Source: Rhinopithecus roxellana
Lineage: Eukaryota > Chordata > Mammalia > Primates > Cercopithecidae
Direction of reading: 5' to 3'
Assembly: GCF_007565055.1 (NCBI RefSeq)
Contig: NC_044565.1
Coordinates: forward strand, 42,173,711 to 42,237,710
DNA: 64,000 nt
Part shown: piece by piece, positions 1 through 12,060 of the stretch
How positions within the stretch are numbered: position 1 is the stretch's first letter
How the letters are laid out: every line of letters begins with the position of its first letter
Notes under the pieces: generated by a model
Told to the model about the DNA's origin: nothing
The model's input: only the letters and a program-made list of their open reading frames with translations
Database searches by the model: none
Made by a program: the position numbers and the translations under genes

Positions 1-1149
1 CATTTGAGCTTGACTTTGTTGAGCAAGGAAGTAAAGTGCACCTGGGTTCGGACATTAGGAATACAAAAATATTAAGGTAGTAAGAGAGAAGACAAGGGCA
101 GAGATCGAATCAATTATCCAAAAAACTAGTCTGTTTCTTACAAAGTCAGGCAGAGAGATAAATCTATAGCTGAAAACTGTCTGGGAAATAAGGGAGAACA
201 CAGAGAGGCTTCACAGAAGGAACCTGGAGGAATTTCCTGAAGAAAGACAGAGCCAAACTCCATTTTGTATGTATATTCTGACATTGGTGAGGGTAGGGGA
301 AGAATAAATATGGAAGCCCACAGATGATATGCCTAATATTCAAAAGTTATAAATCAGTCTAACAAACTGTTGAATAACCTACATTCTATTTTCCTACCTT
401 GAAATACATACCTTTACAATGATCCAAAAGCCCAGGCAGAATTTAGAATTTTTAGATTCCTAGAAGTCCCACACAAGGTCATGGTGCAGAGGGCCAGCCC
501 ACAGCTCATGGCTCTGATGTGTCCCCTTCTTTTATCTTTCCCCTACTCTATCCTGAACTATGAGGAGCCCCAGTGTACCTTTGGGGACATGCCAGTGCAC
601 ACAGCTAAGCCCCATTCATACTCATACCAACAGCACCCCCTGGCCATACAACAGTTGGGATGGTTAACTGGAACCGTTGTGGGAAATTCAGGATCCTGGT
701 ACTTGGAGTGCCCTTTAAACAGAGAGTCTGTTTCCTTGGCTTCACAAATCTTTCCTCTGAGGGGGAAACATGACCTGAGAGAACTAGACCAAGACCCTCT
801 ACAGTGAAGGCAAAGGCAGGGGCCTTGTCTCTCATATCACAGGGAAGTACTGGTTCGAATTACAAATCCCGGTCATACAGGAATCCTTAGTTCTTCGTAT
901 TCTTTCAAATTGATTAATGCTGACTTAGGTTTGACACTTCAACTCTGCCCAAGCAGAAAAAGGGAGTCATGTTAGAACAGTTTTAACAAAATGATAAATA
1001 TTTCTCTCTTCATTCTTAAAACTTCCTCCTGGGAGAATTATTGGGATTCATAAACATTTTTAATTCTTCTTGATTTTCTATGCATCAGCTTTCCAAACAT
1101 CTTTATTTGGATATTTTATTTTATTTTAATGAGCTGTGAAAATTACAGA
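1..1149. other. Unrecognised non-coding sequence
   Basis: No repeat family or gene is recognised. A 108-codon open frame at 481-807 on the plus strand has no recognisable domain. It shares its span with an open frame on the other strand, as expected by chance in a slightly GC-richer patch. I would not call it a gene without transcript support. Confidence 0.5.
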
Positions 1150-1285
1150 ATGAATGTTTTAAAAGAAAGCTCCTTGAAGGCAAGAACTGTCTTATTCACC
1201 CTCCCCTCTTTTTGCCTCATCTCATTGCTTAGGGCATTGCACAGTAGATGCTCAGCAAAAATTTCTTGAATATTGTAACAGCTAT
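1150..1285 (+). repeat. L2 LINE 3'-end relic
   Basis: The stretch reads like the conserved end of LINE-2: a 'gctccttgaaggcaagaact' block, then 'gggcattgcacagtagatgc', then 'tcagcaaaaatttcttgaat'. These match in order the L2 3' end (gctccatgagggcagggac ... gtgcctggcacatagtagg ... tcaataaatatttgttgaat). It is strongly diverged, as expected for a mammal-wide repeat. Confidence 0.75.
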
Positions 1286-2814
1286 GACTCAGAGACCAAC
1301 AGGCTATGTGAAATTTTTTTTAAAAGCACAACCAAAAGCTAACAAGGGTGCCCTTCTGTATTTCCCTGTTTGCCTTTGAATTTCGTTTTCTGGAGGGAAG
1401 AATGTGCAGTACATTAACAGCAGTTTGGAATAGATAGCAGAGTGAAGAGTGCTGGTCATCACAAATGTAGACACATATATCAAGGGGCAATTCCAGGCTG
1501 AGCACGCTTATCCACAGTTACAAAAGAGAGACCAGCAGGTTGAGTTGTCAGTTAGTCTAGGTCTCTCCTATATAGAGAAGTGGGAATGGAAGAGGTTAGT
1601 TCTCCCCAGGGCAGTAAGTAGGAAGTACATAGAGAAGGAAGGGATAGAAATCATAACATGGATGACCTTGAACTCCATGTTCAAATTTATCATGAAATCT
1701 TGTTCTCACACCTTAACATATCTGGATACCAATTTTTAGCTAATGATTAAACAATTAAGTAGTATTTATGACTTGAGCATTTAACAACTACTCAGTCATT
1801 TATGCACATAACAGCTGTATAAAAACTCTCATAATTCTCATTTTAGTAGTTCAGAAACCATAACAAAGAGACATCAATTAATCAGCCTTACACATCATAT
1901 GGCGATGCCTTGCAAACTAGAAGGTGCACATGGTCTTCAAATTTTCTTTTGCTTGATAACTGGTTCATGAAAACTTTCCACTTGTAGCTCAGTTTTTTTA
2001 GTTTAAAAGTGGCTCCCCTTGGGAGTTGCAAATTCCACTAGGTAAGGTAGTAGCATTCTGAAGTCTTCAGTATCACGAATTAGAGCAGAAGGCAGCAAAG
2101 AGGTACACTAAAAGGGACAGCTGCTATCAAGAAGAAAGGATGCAAATGAACAGGTCTAGAATGGCCCACACTAACTTGGCTCACCTCAAATCTATGCTAA
2201 GCCCTGACCTGAGCGCAGGAGATCAGAAATAATTGTAAGTTTTCAAGTACAGGAAAAGTCTGATAAAAATGATAGTTTTAAAAAAGCAGCCAATCTGTGG
2301 ATTTCATGAAAAGAATGAGCTTTGAGAATAGTAGACTTGAACGAGGCAAGAGCAAAGGAGCATTTTGAGTGAGAATTGGGCAAAGGTGATTGAAAACCAG
2401 GTAAAGTGATTTATCACCTAATATAGAGGTTGACCTAACTTGAACTGACTCTACACCAATACTGGATCAATACTGAATCAATAAGCCTTGAATCAGAGTG
2501 TACATTTATTCTGTTGCACAGACTTCCTGTTCTGACTTTACTGTCTTCACAACCATGCAAATGGACAGGATTACTTCTCCACAGGACTCATTGTTTCTGG
2601 GCTGAAGATTAGGTTCAAGTCACTCTGTAAACAGGTAGTAGTGCCTTCAAACTTGTTAAAGAACTTCCTCAACCAGCTTAGAGCAGCACTTGATTTTAAT
2701 ACATTATTAGTAAACATTTATTAAATTTATGGGATAATTTAAAATGTTCCAATTTACTTAGAAAACCTGACTGTTTTCAATTAAATTCTTTGCCCTGCTG
2801 TCCACTAAAATTTT
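1286..2814. other. Unrecognised non-coding sequence
   Basis: About 1.5 kb without a recognised gene. A weak MIR-like stretch around 1790-1900 (repeated ctcataattctcatttta followed by a gaaacc block) is too degraded to call. Open frames here are under 100 codons and have no domain signature. Confidence 0.4.
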
Positions 2815-2824
2815 TGTTTACATA

Positions 2825-2827
<3 letters not shown>

Positions 2828-2869
<42 letters not shown>

Positions 2870-3149
2870 AGACGGAGTCTCACTCTGTCGCCCAGGCTGG
2901 AGTGCTGTGGCCGGATCTCAGCTCACTGCAAGCTCCGCCTCCCGGGTTCACGCCATTCTCCTGTCTCAGCCTCCCGGGTAGCTGGGACTACAGGCGCCGC
3001 CACGTCGCCCGGCTAGTTTTTTGTAGTTTTTAGTAGAGACGGGGTTTCACCGTGTTAGCCAGGATGGTCTCGATCTCCTGACCTCGTGATCCGCCCGTCT
3101 CGGCCTCCCAAAGTGCTGGGATTACAGGCTTGAGCCACTGCGCCCGGCC
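2828..3149 (-). mobile_element. AluY-type SINE, full length
   Basis: The element begins with a T-run of about 41 bases (its A tail on the minus strand), then gagacggagtctcactctg, and ends in gcgcccggcc. Both monomers are complete and many CpGs are intact, so it is young. The ending aggcttgagccactgcgcc and the ggccggatctcagctcac block are typical of Old World monkey AluY lineages. Flanks carry a probable target-site duplication, TGTTTACATATCT at 2815-2827 and TGTTTACAGATCT at 3152-3164 (12 of 13 match). Open frames inside are Alu read-through only. Confidence 0.95.
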
Positions 3150-3282
3150 TATGTTTACAGATCTTAAATAGTGAAAATTCTGCTTTAGTAGATCTTAGAT
3201 CCTGTCTTTGCAAACAACCCAACATAAAGGGGAACACTGACTTTTATGTTTCCAAAGTAAATTCTTGACCTTAGATAGTGCT

Positions 3283-3655
3283 TGATATGGTTAGGTTTTA
3301 TGTCCCCACCCAAGTCTCATATTGAATTGTAAGCCCCATAATCTCCACATGTTCAGGGAGAGACCTGATAGGAGGTGATTGGTTCACGGGAATGGTGTCC
3401 CCTCTGCTCTTCTCATGATAGTGAATGAGTTCTCACAAGATTTGATGGTTTTATAGGTGCCTGACAGTTCCTTCTTCACACACTTGCTCTCTCTCACCTG
3501 CCATCATGTAAAACATGCCTCTTCCATTTCCACCATGATTTTAAGTTTCCTGAGGCCTCCCCAGCCATGCAGAACTGAGTCAATTAAATTCTTTTGTTTA
3601 TAAATTGCCCAATCTTGGGCAGTTCTTTATATCAGAGTGAGAATGGATTAATACA
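3283..3655 (+). mobile_element. Solo MaLR LTR (THE1/MST type)
   Basis: A 373-bp LTR that starts TGATATGG and ends AATACA. In order it shows the family hallmarks: ccccacccaagtctcatatt, the gggagagacctgataggagg block, the tgatagtgaatgagttctca block, gaggcctccccagccatg and gagaatggattaataca. A perfect 5-bp duplication GTGCT flanks it (3278-3282 and 3656-3660), as expected for ERVL-MaLR integration. No internal region is present, so it is a solo LTR. MSTA versus THE1 cannot be settled by eye. Confidence 0.93.
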
Positions 3656-3660
3656 GTGCT

Positions 3661-6600
3661 CTTGGTTTTAGTTTATGTGTAAGATTTTTTTAATTGGATA
3701 AATTTGTTATTCTGTGCGGGTTTCTTGTTTGCTTAGCTGAAAATCCTATTCTAAAATGTACCCTTGAATGTTCAGTTTGTCTACTTTTTATCACAAGAAA
3801 CATCAATACTGCAAAAGGGCCATGTGACATATATGTAGTGCAATGTGTCTCCTTACATGTACCCCAATGCAACAATTACAGAAAGCTCTGTTTCTTGTAA
3901 AATTGTGTACTGCCCTTAATCCAGATAAAGAATCACTTCTACAGGAAAAAGTTTTGCATCATTTTCTGCCCACCCTTAAACTTTCCCTAGTAATGCCACC
4001 TTGCAGAGGAATGAGAGTATAACAACATTATGGAAGCTTCACTTGCACACAAGCTGCATGCCTAAAGTCTGTGGATGGAGTAGCCTGTTATGTTTCTTTC
4101 TACAGGAATAAGTGCTTATTAATGAAAATGGTTAGTTGACTGTGGATCATGTTTCCCCAGGAATTCTGCAGAGGGAGAGCAAGTTAACAATTGCCGGGGC
4201 ATCTTTGCCTAGGTGGTTGTATGCACAAACTGTTTTGCTGGAATCCTACTCTTAAATTAGTTGAAAATCAGTTAGCTAATCATTTCGTCAAGACCAAAAA
4301 TTACCAGAAATCTGGTTGAAAAGAAATGTCCATTTTGAAGTTTCAAGGATCTGTATTCTACATAGTTAATTGTCTTAGTTTTTTACATTTGGAATAAATC
4401 CAAAACAATGTTCAAAATTTAGCATTGATTCCCAGAAATCATTTAACTGATGGCAAAGCTATCTCCTGAATTAGGGAAGGTATGCCGTGTTTAACACACT
4501 ATCTTATTATTATGAGTTGTAGTTGCTAAAACTATGATAAACATCAGTTATACTGGATGATACCAAGAATTTTCTCATACCAGGTAATTTGTTTCTCATA
4601 CACGATTGTGTCTGCAAAGAAATAAATGCCTTTATAATTTTTTGAAGTTCTCATCTAGATTCACTGCTTTGGGGATAAGGTTTTGAAAGACTCTTTCTCA
4701 TTTAAATATTCAGTTGGTATAGCTTAGTTTGACGTTCAGCTGACCTTAACATGACACCCTTAACATTAAACATTATTATTTCCATAAGACCTGTAAAATG
4801 TAAAACATAATTCCACAGAACAATATTAATTCTAAGAGGTATTAGATCTTATGTCACAAACAGGGGCCCTACACATAGTTCTACAGGTCCCTTTCCTCTG
4901 GAGCCACTCAAAATCTCTAGCATGTTCATATGTGCCCTATGACTCTCCAAGACAGACTTCTCCAAAATCTATCTGACTCCAGAAATTTCTATGGCAAGAC
5001 ACTTTGAAGAACCACTAGCCCATGAAACATACTTTGGCAGATGTTGGCTTTCTTTGAATTTTTTCTTCTTCACAAGAGGAAAAATGGAGTATGAGAATAG
5101 GATCAGAGAAAAACATACAGCTGTCAGGGAAATGCATCAGAAAGGGATAATGGATGGCTTGGGCAACTAACTTCGCTTGTTTTATATTTTTGCCTCAAAT
5201 AAGTTCTTCTATTAGGCCCAGAGAGTTATCCACAAAGTCCACTTCTTATCATGCAAACCAGAACCATGGAAATTCTTCACAGAGGCTCTTTTCGATGTGT
5301 CATAGAGGAAGCAATGGGATGTGAGCCAGATTTGATTTCCCTGCTCTCATAAGCTGTTTTCCCTAAGGCCTGCAAGAGCAGCACATGAATGGCTAGGAGC
5401 CAAATTTGGCCCATTTAAAATATTATTGCATTGTCCACCATAATGATAGTAATAACCTTGTAATGAGTGTGCATAGAGCTGGGCCCTGTACAAAACCCAA
5501 AAGGAGCCACACTCCTTGCTGGTGCGCAGTGAATACCAAAGAGGCTTTCCGTTCCCCATCCAGGGGAAGTCACTGTTAAAAAAGAAGACGATCACTTTCT
5601 TTCTGACATTCTGGCCTCTGGCCATGAATATTGAGAGCTGTTATCCTCTGAGGCTACTCATTTATTTCTCCAGAAGCCTTTAATGCTTACGGTAAGTATA
5701 CTACCTGTAACTTATGCAACCTTAAATAATGTTGGTTATCCGTTCCATAAACTATTCCTCAAAAAAGGTCAGATTCAACACCTAATATTGATGTAAGAGC
5801 TTCACCTAATTCCACTGAATATAGAAATCCATCTACAGATTTCTTTCTTCACATATAGAGAGATTTGCATCGACTCATCTAAACTCTTCTGGCATCTGGC
5901 AGTCACACCTTCACAGCAATTTTCTTCACTTTTTAAACCTCTCTCTCTCTTTTTCTTTAAGAATTGGCAAGCAGACAATTTACTGATCATTCTCATTTTG
6001 TAAGAAAGGTTTAGAATAGCTTTCAAGAAATACAACCCGTATAAAATAATATCTAGTAAAAAACGTTTGGAGAAGTTGAAAGTAAAAGAAAAATGGAAAG
6101 GGAGGAGTAGGACAGAGACATGACACCATGAAAGAAGAAAAACAGTTGACTTCAGAGCAAGAGAAGTTAATATTGAACTAATGCTATTCTTTGGTAAGAC
6201 AGCTGTTAAAACAATTATATCAGGTAATAAAACATGTAAAGCAGCTATGAACAAGTTAATTGGCCTTATTTGAACATTTTAGGCAGGATTACCAACCCAA
6301 GTATTTCCTAATGCTGTGTTGCTGGGAACATCATTCTACAATAGTGGTAATCCTTTATCCAACCACTCTACAACGCCAGGAAGAAGTGTAGCTGTTACAG
6401 TAAAGGTTAACCAAACCATTACATTCTTCTTTTGTTTTTATTATTGCTTTTGATATTGAGTTGCAGAATTGAAGAAGTGACTGAAAAGAGTTGTGGCAGG
6501 TATAAAATAAGTCACTTAGGTATTTCTTTAACTCCAACTTTGTTTCGGAATGCCATGCTTGTTCAGAAATACTTTGTGCATTAGAGACAAAAATCGGGAA

Positions 6601-8444
6601 TTGAGATATTTACAAAGTGACAGTTTTCAAATTCATGGTGCACGAAAAGTCCTGAATTCCTAGAAACTTCTTACCCATTCAGGCCCTTGAGAAGGATATA
6701 CACACCAAATCCCAGCTCTTGGGCAGCATGCCAAAAGCCTAGAGATTAAGGTCATCTAAAAATGACTAGTGTTCCTAAACATGATGTGATTTCGCAAGCT
6801 TAAACATGTCTGATGTTCTTTTCTAACCTTTGCTGGATGCTTCAACAATGTCTGCTGTCAATAATTTACCCTGGCTGATTGAGTTTATTCTTGCCTGCTT
6901 TGTGAATAAAAGTGTTTGGATTATAAAGAAGAGATTGAGTTATCCTGCAGAGGGACGGTGCAATAAGCAGATTTTTCTCTTCTTTCATCCACAACATTAT
7001 TTCAGCTGGGAGCTGTAGTATGTGACTAATTAGCCAATGGAAGTCTGCTATCTGGACTTTCTGGTGGTATATTTACATTGAATTCTGGCCTGATAATAAA
7101 GGTGTCACCCAGTGTAACACGTGACACACCCAGAGTGACGAAGAAAAGTTTAAGGTAATGCAGAGCCTCTGTCAGCCCCCAAACTTTTATTTTTCACAAG
7201 CTTCAGCAATATCCCAAACAACAAAAGAAATATAACTGAAGAGACACAAATTTTGAGGACATATTTTTTCCCCAGTATTTTTTAACAGGTACTACTGATG
7301 TCCCAGTGCTTTTGAGGGTCTTGTTTATCCTACTGGATGCTTTAGGAAGTTACCTCTTTCACCTCACTTAGAGTTGATCTCATTAATAAAAGAATGACTT
7401 TACAGAAAAGAGTTTCTAAAATTATACTCTAACTCAGAATTGCAAGAGTTGGCTTTTCAGCCTGAAGATAAATTTCTTAAGCATTAAGCTTACTTTATCA
7501 AGCATTACACCTGACATTCGCTCATAAATTTTGCATATGTTTTAACTAATTTTATTATTGTGTGGGCTTGGTTTATAATATTCTCATGCAGGTACTCAGG
7601 TTGAATCTTCTCAGTCATATATTAGTTGTAGGAATGCTTAACCCCTTCCAGAATATCACTCACTTAAAATCACAGCTACATTTCCTCTTGTATTTGTTTA
7701 TTTTTTGGTTATTTACCATGCATGCATTTGTGTATGGTGGAACCAGCCACGCAGTCGCTATATTCCTTTTTTGAGAGGGCAAATATATTTTGACAAAGTT
7801 GCTATTGGAAACACTTTTTAAATATCTCATGTGTCACATCACAATCAGCATCATAATCTGGTCAGGCGGATTGATTTCAGAAGGCAGCAGAGGGCATTGC
7901 TTACAAGGGTCGCAGACATTCAGATCATGGCAGGACTGTCATAGATGTTACTTTGTGAAGACACAAAGAACAATGTGATTGGAGAGATCAGTCTTCAATT
8001 AGCTGTATTTTCTAGGAGGCTACCTTTACTTAGCCTCGCAACATGGGCCGTTGCTTTGGCACTAAATCTGCACAAACACCTGGCTTAAGTGTTATGACAG
8101 ACTGACTATTCAACCAAACCATACAAATGACCATTTCCGTACGAAAGCGTGAACTTCAGTGTTGAACTGAATCAACCAACCTCCTCAATCCAAATGGTGA
8201 GTTTGTTCAGAAAGACAAAAGGCAGAAATTAAAGTATTTGTACAGTAACTACTCTGTTTAAAGGATATCCAATGGGTCCTCAAATGAATTAATGTGGTTA
8301 GTTTGGTGGTTATAAGTTAATAGGACTCAAGAGAATTAAGGGAGAGCACTGACATATTGGGAAGATTATCCCACAAAGGGCAAAAAGGGTCAAAACCTAT
8401 ACTTCCTATGCCTATTACCTTTTCAAGAACAATGTTAATTAACA
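3661..8444. other. Long unrecognised non-coding stretch
   Basis: Nearly 4.8 kb in which I recognise no repeat family or gene. The longest open frame is 150 codons (minus strand, 5802-6254); its lysine- and leucine-rich composition fits AT-rich non-coding DNA and it has no recognisable domain. The absence of young repeats makes this the largest candidate for ancestral unique sequence in the left half of the window. Confidence 0.45.
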
Positions 8445-8560
8445 ACATTACTGAGCACTAAGTATGTGTCAGGCCTACTGCTAAGGTCTTTACAATAATT
8501 ATTTCATTTCATCCTCAGAACATCCCACGAGCTAGACACAGTCATGACTCAGGTGAGGTT
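8445..8560 (+). repeat. MIR SINE, 5' portion of body
   Basis: The series 'actgagcactaagtatgtgt', 'caggcctactgctaaggtc', 'tttacaataattatttcatt' and 'tcatcctcagaacatccca' follows the central MIR body (gtgccaggcactgttctaag, tttacatgtattaactcatt, taatcctcacaacaacc). The match stops before the usual gaggaaactgaggc block, which resumes near 9025. Confidence 0.7.
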
Positions 8561-9024
8561 AGTGCACAAAATTAAAGTGGATACCAAAAATCTCAGTAAT
8601 CAAAATAAATCATATTTTAATAAAATATTTTTAAAATAAAAATAAATACAAAAATTCATAACGAAGAAAATATCAGAATTCAAAATAAAGATAGGTCATT
8701 GTCTCTTGTGATCCTGTATTATCATGCAATTGAACAGTAATTTTCAATCAGCCCAAGGTTCTGGTCCTGGGGTATCATTGAACACCCTGCAGGGTAAATT
8801 TATAAGGGTTGACAATGGCTGTGAACAGATTGGACAATGCAAAGCTTTAAATGTTGACATGCTTTTCTGATTGTGGAACTTAGTAACTTTTTCCACTTGA
8901 TTAGAAATATTAGAGGATATTTTATAGTGTGTAGTAGCGCACCATTTTCCTTTTTGCTTCAGGCTCGAATATGACTTGGCACAGCCCTGGAAACAGATAT
9001 CATCATGGCTCTTTTTTTCAAACA
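8561..9024. other. Sequence separating two MIR halves
   Basis: About 460 bases lie between the two halves of what reads as a single MIR. The left part is very AT-rich (8580-8690). The rest is not recognised. It could be an old insertion or rearranged DNA; no target-site duplication was found. Confidence 0.35.
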
Positions 9025-9165
9025 ATGAAGACTGAGTTTCCAGAGAAGGGAATACAGTTTCCCAAGCTTGCACAGCTAGGAAGTGGCAGAGCTCAGTTTT
9101 GAACCTAAGCAGTTTCAGTTCAAGCCTACCCTCCTAATCTGTTCTCTTAGAAAGTACAATATTCT
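9025..9165 (+). repeat. MIR SINE, 3' portion of body
   Basis: Reads 'gactgagtttccagagaag', 'cccaagcttgcacagctagg', 'aagtggcagagctcagtttt' and 'gaacctaagcagtttcagtt'. These match the MIR order gaggaaactgaggcacagag, cccaaggtcacacagctagt, aagtggcagagccgggattc, gaacccaggcagtctgg. It continues the orientation of the fragment at 8445-8560. Confidence 0.75.
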
Positions 9166-9984
9166 ATTAACCAGAAAATTCAAGTATCTAGCACACTTCA
9201 TTCTCTGGACACTGGAGTTATTAATATGGTGTTGCTCAACTACATCCTTAACATTTTTAATTTTTAATACAATTCCTTCTAAGAAAGAAATTATATCTTT
9301 TGTAAATAGTATCCAGTGTATCTACCAATACTGCTGTGAGGTAGTGTGAATACTGTGTTTGAGGGTACCACCATTAAGGAAATATTTAAATAAATGGCAT
9401 TTTTAAATGGGGACCTTGATACTCTGCCTATGAGCATGCGAAAAAGGCATTAGAAAACCCTAGCATGTTCTCATCCTTTTGCAATAGGACACACTCCCTT
9501 GGCCAGACAGGGATCTCTTCTCAGTGTAAAATTTGAGACACTCAAGTATTAAGCCATCATGTCAAAATAGTACCTTGCTTCTTTTAAAAGTTAAAACAGC
9601 ACATATCTGGACATGTATATCATTTTGGCTCTGCGATAAGCCTAATATTTATTTTGCTTCTGCAAGCTGGTTTTTCTTGACCTGGGAAACAGTGGTTTTC
9701 TTTGAGCCATGAATGGTTATGTATACGAGTTTATTTAATTTTGTTTTGGTGAATGAGAAGATTCTGAACAAGAGTACAATTTTGATCATGTATATATTGA
9801 TGATAAGGAGGAGGAGGGAGAAGATGAGGAATAGACAAATATTGTGCCTCTGAGAAAATTTCAGCGTGGTTCACTGTGGTAAGGAAAACCATCATACCGT
9901 CAGCTCTAGGACCCCTAAATGATATTACAAATCACAAAAAGAGAGGAATTGGGAACTTACCTTTTCTTTTTTAACATCTGTTTT
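9166..9984. other. Unrecognised non-coding sequence
   Basis: About 0.8 kb with no recognised repeat or gene. A purine-rich stretch lies near 9805-9830. Confidence 0.4.
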
Positions 9985-9994
9985 GCTGCAATGT

Positions 9995-10079
9995 TTTTTG
10001 TTTGTTTGTTGTCACCCGGGCTGGAGTGCAGTGGCGCGATGATCTCGGCTCACTGCAAGCTCCGCCTCCCGGTTCACGC
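9995..10079 (-). mobile_element. Very short 5'-truncated Alu
   Basis: On the minus strand this is the 3' quarter of an Alu only, from the gcgtgaacc region through the right-monomer CTGCACTCCAGCC region to an A-rich tail (tttttgtttgtttgtt on the plus strand). The usual gagcgagactccgtctc segment before the tail is missing and three bases are inserted at gcgatgatctcgg. CpGs are intact, which suggests a young AluY-like source. Perfect 10-bp duplications GCTGCAATGT flank it at 9985-9994 and 10080-10089, so the fragment itself was inserted in this short form. Confidence 0.85.
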
Positions 10080-10129
10080 GCTGCAATGTGTTTAAAGTTA
10101 CAAATGTATTCTCTACAGCTACTTTCATT

Positions 10130-10720
10130 CATTAACTCATGTATAGATTGATTCATTTATTCATTCACACTTTAAGACCGCACATATATAAAATACAATA
10201 GTGTGCACTGAAGAAACAAGAAAGAAATTACATAGTTTCTGCCCTTAAGAACCAGATATGATGACAAGTATTTGTAATGACAATAATGTGTGTATACACA
10301 AAATAAAATGGGGCCACATCACAGTCGAAGAATAGTCTGCTAGGTATATTAAGGAAGGCTTCCAAGAAGGAGTTACATTTAGGCTCAGGTTTACAATGAT
10401 AAATAGAAGTTTGTCAATTGAGTAATGAGAATATGCAAAACAGAAAATGCAAAAACACAGATGCCAAGAGAACATGGCATGTTTGGGGAATAAGTAGTTC
10501 AGTGTTGCTGAACCATAAAAGTAACAAAGAAAAATCTAGAAATAAGGTGGTAGAGCTAGACAGAGGCCAGACTGATAGATATGCAGGGTTGCCATTCACA
10601 TGGCATATTTGCATAGCCTTCATTCTGGAGAAACTGGGCAATAATTTAAGAGTTTTGCCAGGAGAGAGATATCATCAGATAGGAATGGTGAAAGACCACA
10701 CAGGTTTTATATAGAGTGTA
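10130..10720 (+). repeat. Ancient mammalian repeat relic (L2/CR1-like)
   Basis: In order the stretch shows 'gaaggcttccaagaaggagt', 'tgccaagagaacatggcatg', 'tttggggaataagtagttca' and 'gtgttgctgaaccataaaag'. These resemble a common ancient repeat with ggaaggcttcctggaggagg ... agcatggcatgttcggggaa ... aagtagttcagtgtggctgg. The family name is not certain from memory. A 98-codon open frame here follows the repeat and is not evidence of a gene. Confidence 0.45.
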
Positions 10721-12010
10721 TATCAGAGGGATAAATACAAATACTGATGACCTAGACTTTTTTTCTTGTTTTTAATTTTCAGGACCTCTATCTTCTTCCT
10801 TCAATTAAAGCTTCGTAATTAAAGAATGTGAATTTGGTTGTTTCAAAATTGGTTCATTTGATAGTTTGATATACTAAAACACATGTTGGCAAATCATGTC
10901 TGATAATCTTACAAACATATGCAATTTTTAATTATTTTGCCATATGCAGATTAGTTCAGTAGAATCAAGTTCATTTTCATGCTTTGACTGAATCAAGAAA
11001 AAATATGATCATGTTGCCAAAAGGCCAGCCATATGCATTTTTGACCACAGAGAAGGGAATATGTGTTTCTTGTAAATATGAGCATTTATTATTGTGTTCA
11101 TATTCCTTTGAGGACCTTGCATTCAAATGCATGCCCTCCAAAAAGTTTAATTTTAGGTGGAAGCCCTCAATGGCCAATAAATAACCTTTAATCTTCCTCC
11201 AACTAGCCATCGTTCCGTCTGTGACTGTTGGAATTATTTCCTGGTGTTTCAGCACAATTCTGATAGTTTTCAATGTACTTACTATCAAAGTTTCGAAGTA
11301 TGATGTCTCCTGATTAGCCAACATTCTTCTTTACAAACAGTCAGGTGAGATAGCACAGCAAAGACAACAATTCATTTCTATTCGGGTCATTATAAAATTG
11401 TACTTAAAAGTATCTTCTGTCTTTGCAGAACAATGTTATTCTAGGAGTCTGTGCTAGAATAAAATCCTAATGCAAAGACTGTCTTAAAATGCTGAACCCA
11501 GAAGAATTTGGCATAAATAAGACATGGAGTTAGCTGACATGAGATATTACATGTATTCCATTGTTGACGAGGACAAAACTGGGCCACTATTGTCACAGGT
11601 GAAAAGTCTTTTCCAAAGTCTGTTCTGGTGCTTGTTAGATAAGGGGCTGCCTTAGTCTGAGTAACCTGAACAAGATTTATACACATCACTGAAATTGATT
11701 CCTGTTTACCGCCCGTCCTTGCTTACTAGGATTAACAGTGAAAGGGCAGCATGAGAGATATCAAGTGTGGAAACCTCAAACAACCTTCAGGGAAGTGCTA
11801 GGAGGCTGCGTAGGAGAAAACAATGTTTATGAATCTACTCTTTTACTTGTGGCAGGTAGCAGCCTCTCTCCTGCACCCAGAATAGACCCCAAATTGCTCT
11901 TTTGGCCTGGGCAGGAACTTAAGTAAGTTGGAGGAACTTTCCATTTTAAAATGGTTAAAATACATTAAGTAAGCCAGAGTTCTGTCATCCTCTCAACAAA
12001 GAGTGAGATG
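10721..12010. other. Unrecognised non-coding sequence
   Basis: About 1.3 kb without a recognised gene or repeat. Overlapping open frames on both strands at 10977-11324 are AT-rich and have no domain signature. Confidence 0.4.
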
Positions 12011-12015
12011 CTTTA

Positions 12016-12060
12016 CACAAACACACACACACGCGCGCACACACACACATGCACACACAA
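12016..12060. repeat. (CA)n microsatellite with CG interruption
   Basis: Alternating acacacac with a central cgcgcgc and an interrupted catgcacacacaa end. It gives rise to the histidine/threonine-rich start of an otherwise meaningless open frame. Confidence 0.9.

Noticed and set aside
481..807. 108-codon plus-strand open frame as a possible gene
   Set aside because: No domain, signal or splice context was recognised, and an opposing open frame covers part of it. Chance frame in a GC-richer patch.
5802..6254. 150-codon minus-strand open frame
   Set aside because: Lys/Leu/Phe-rich composition of AT-rich DNA, no recognisable family, no nearby promoter or polyadenylation context.
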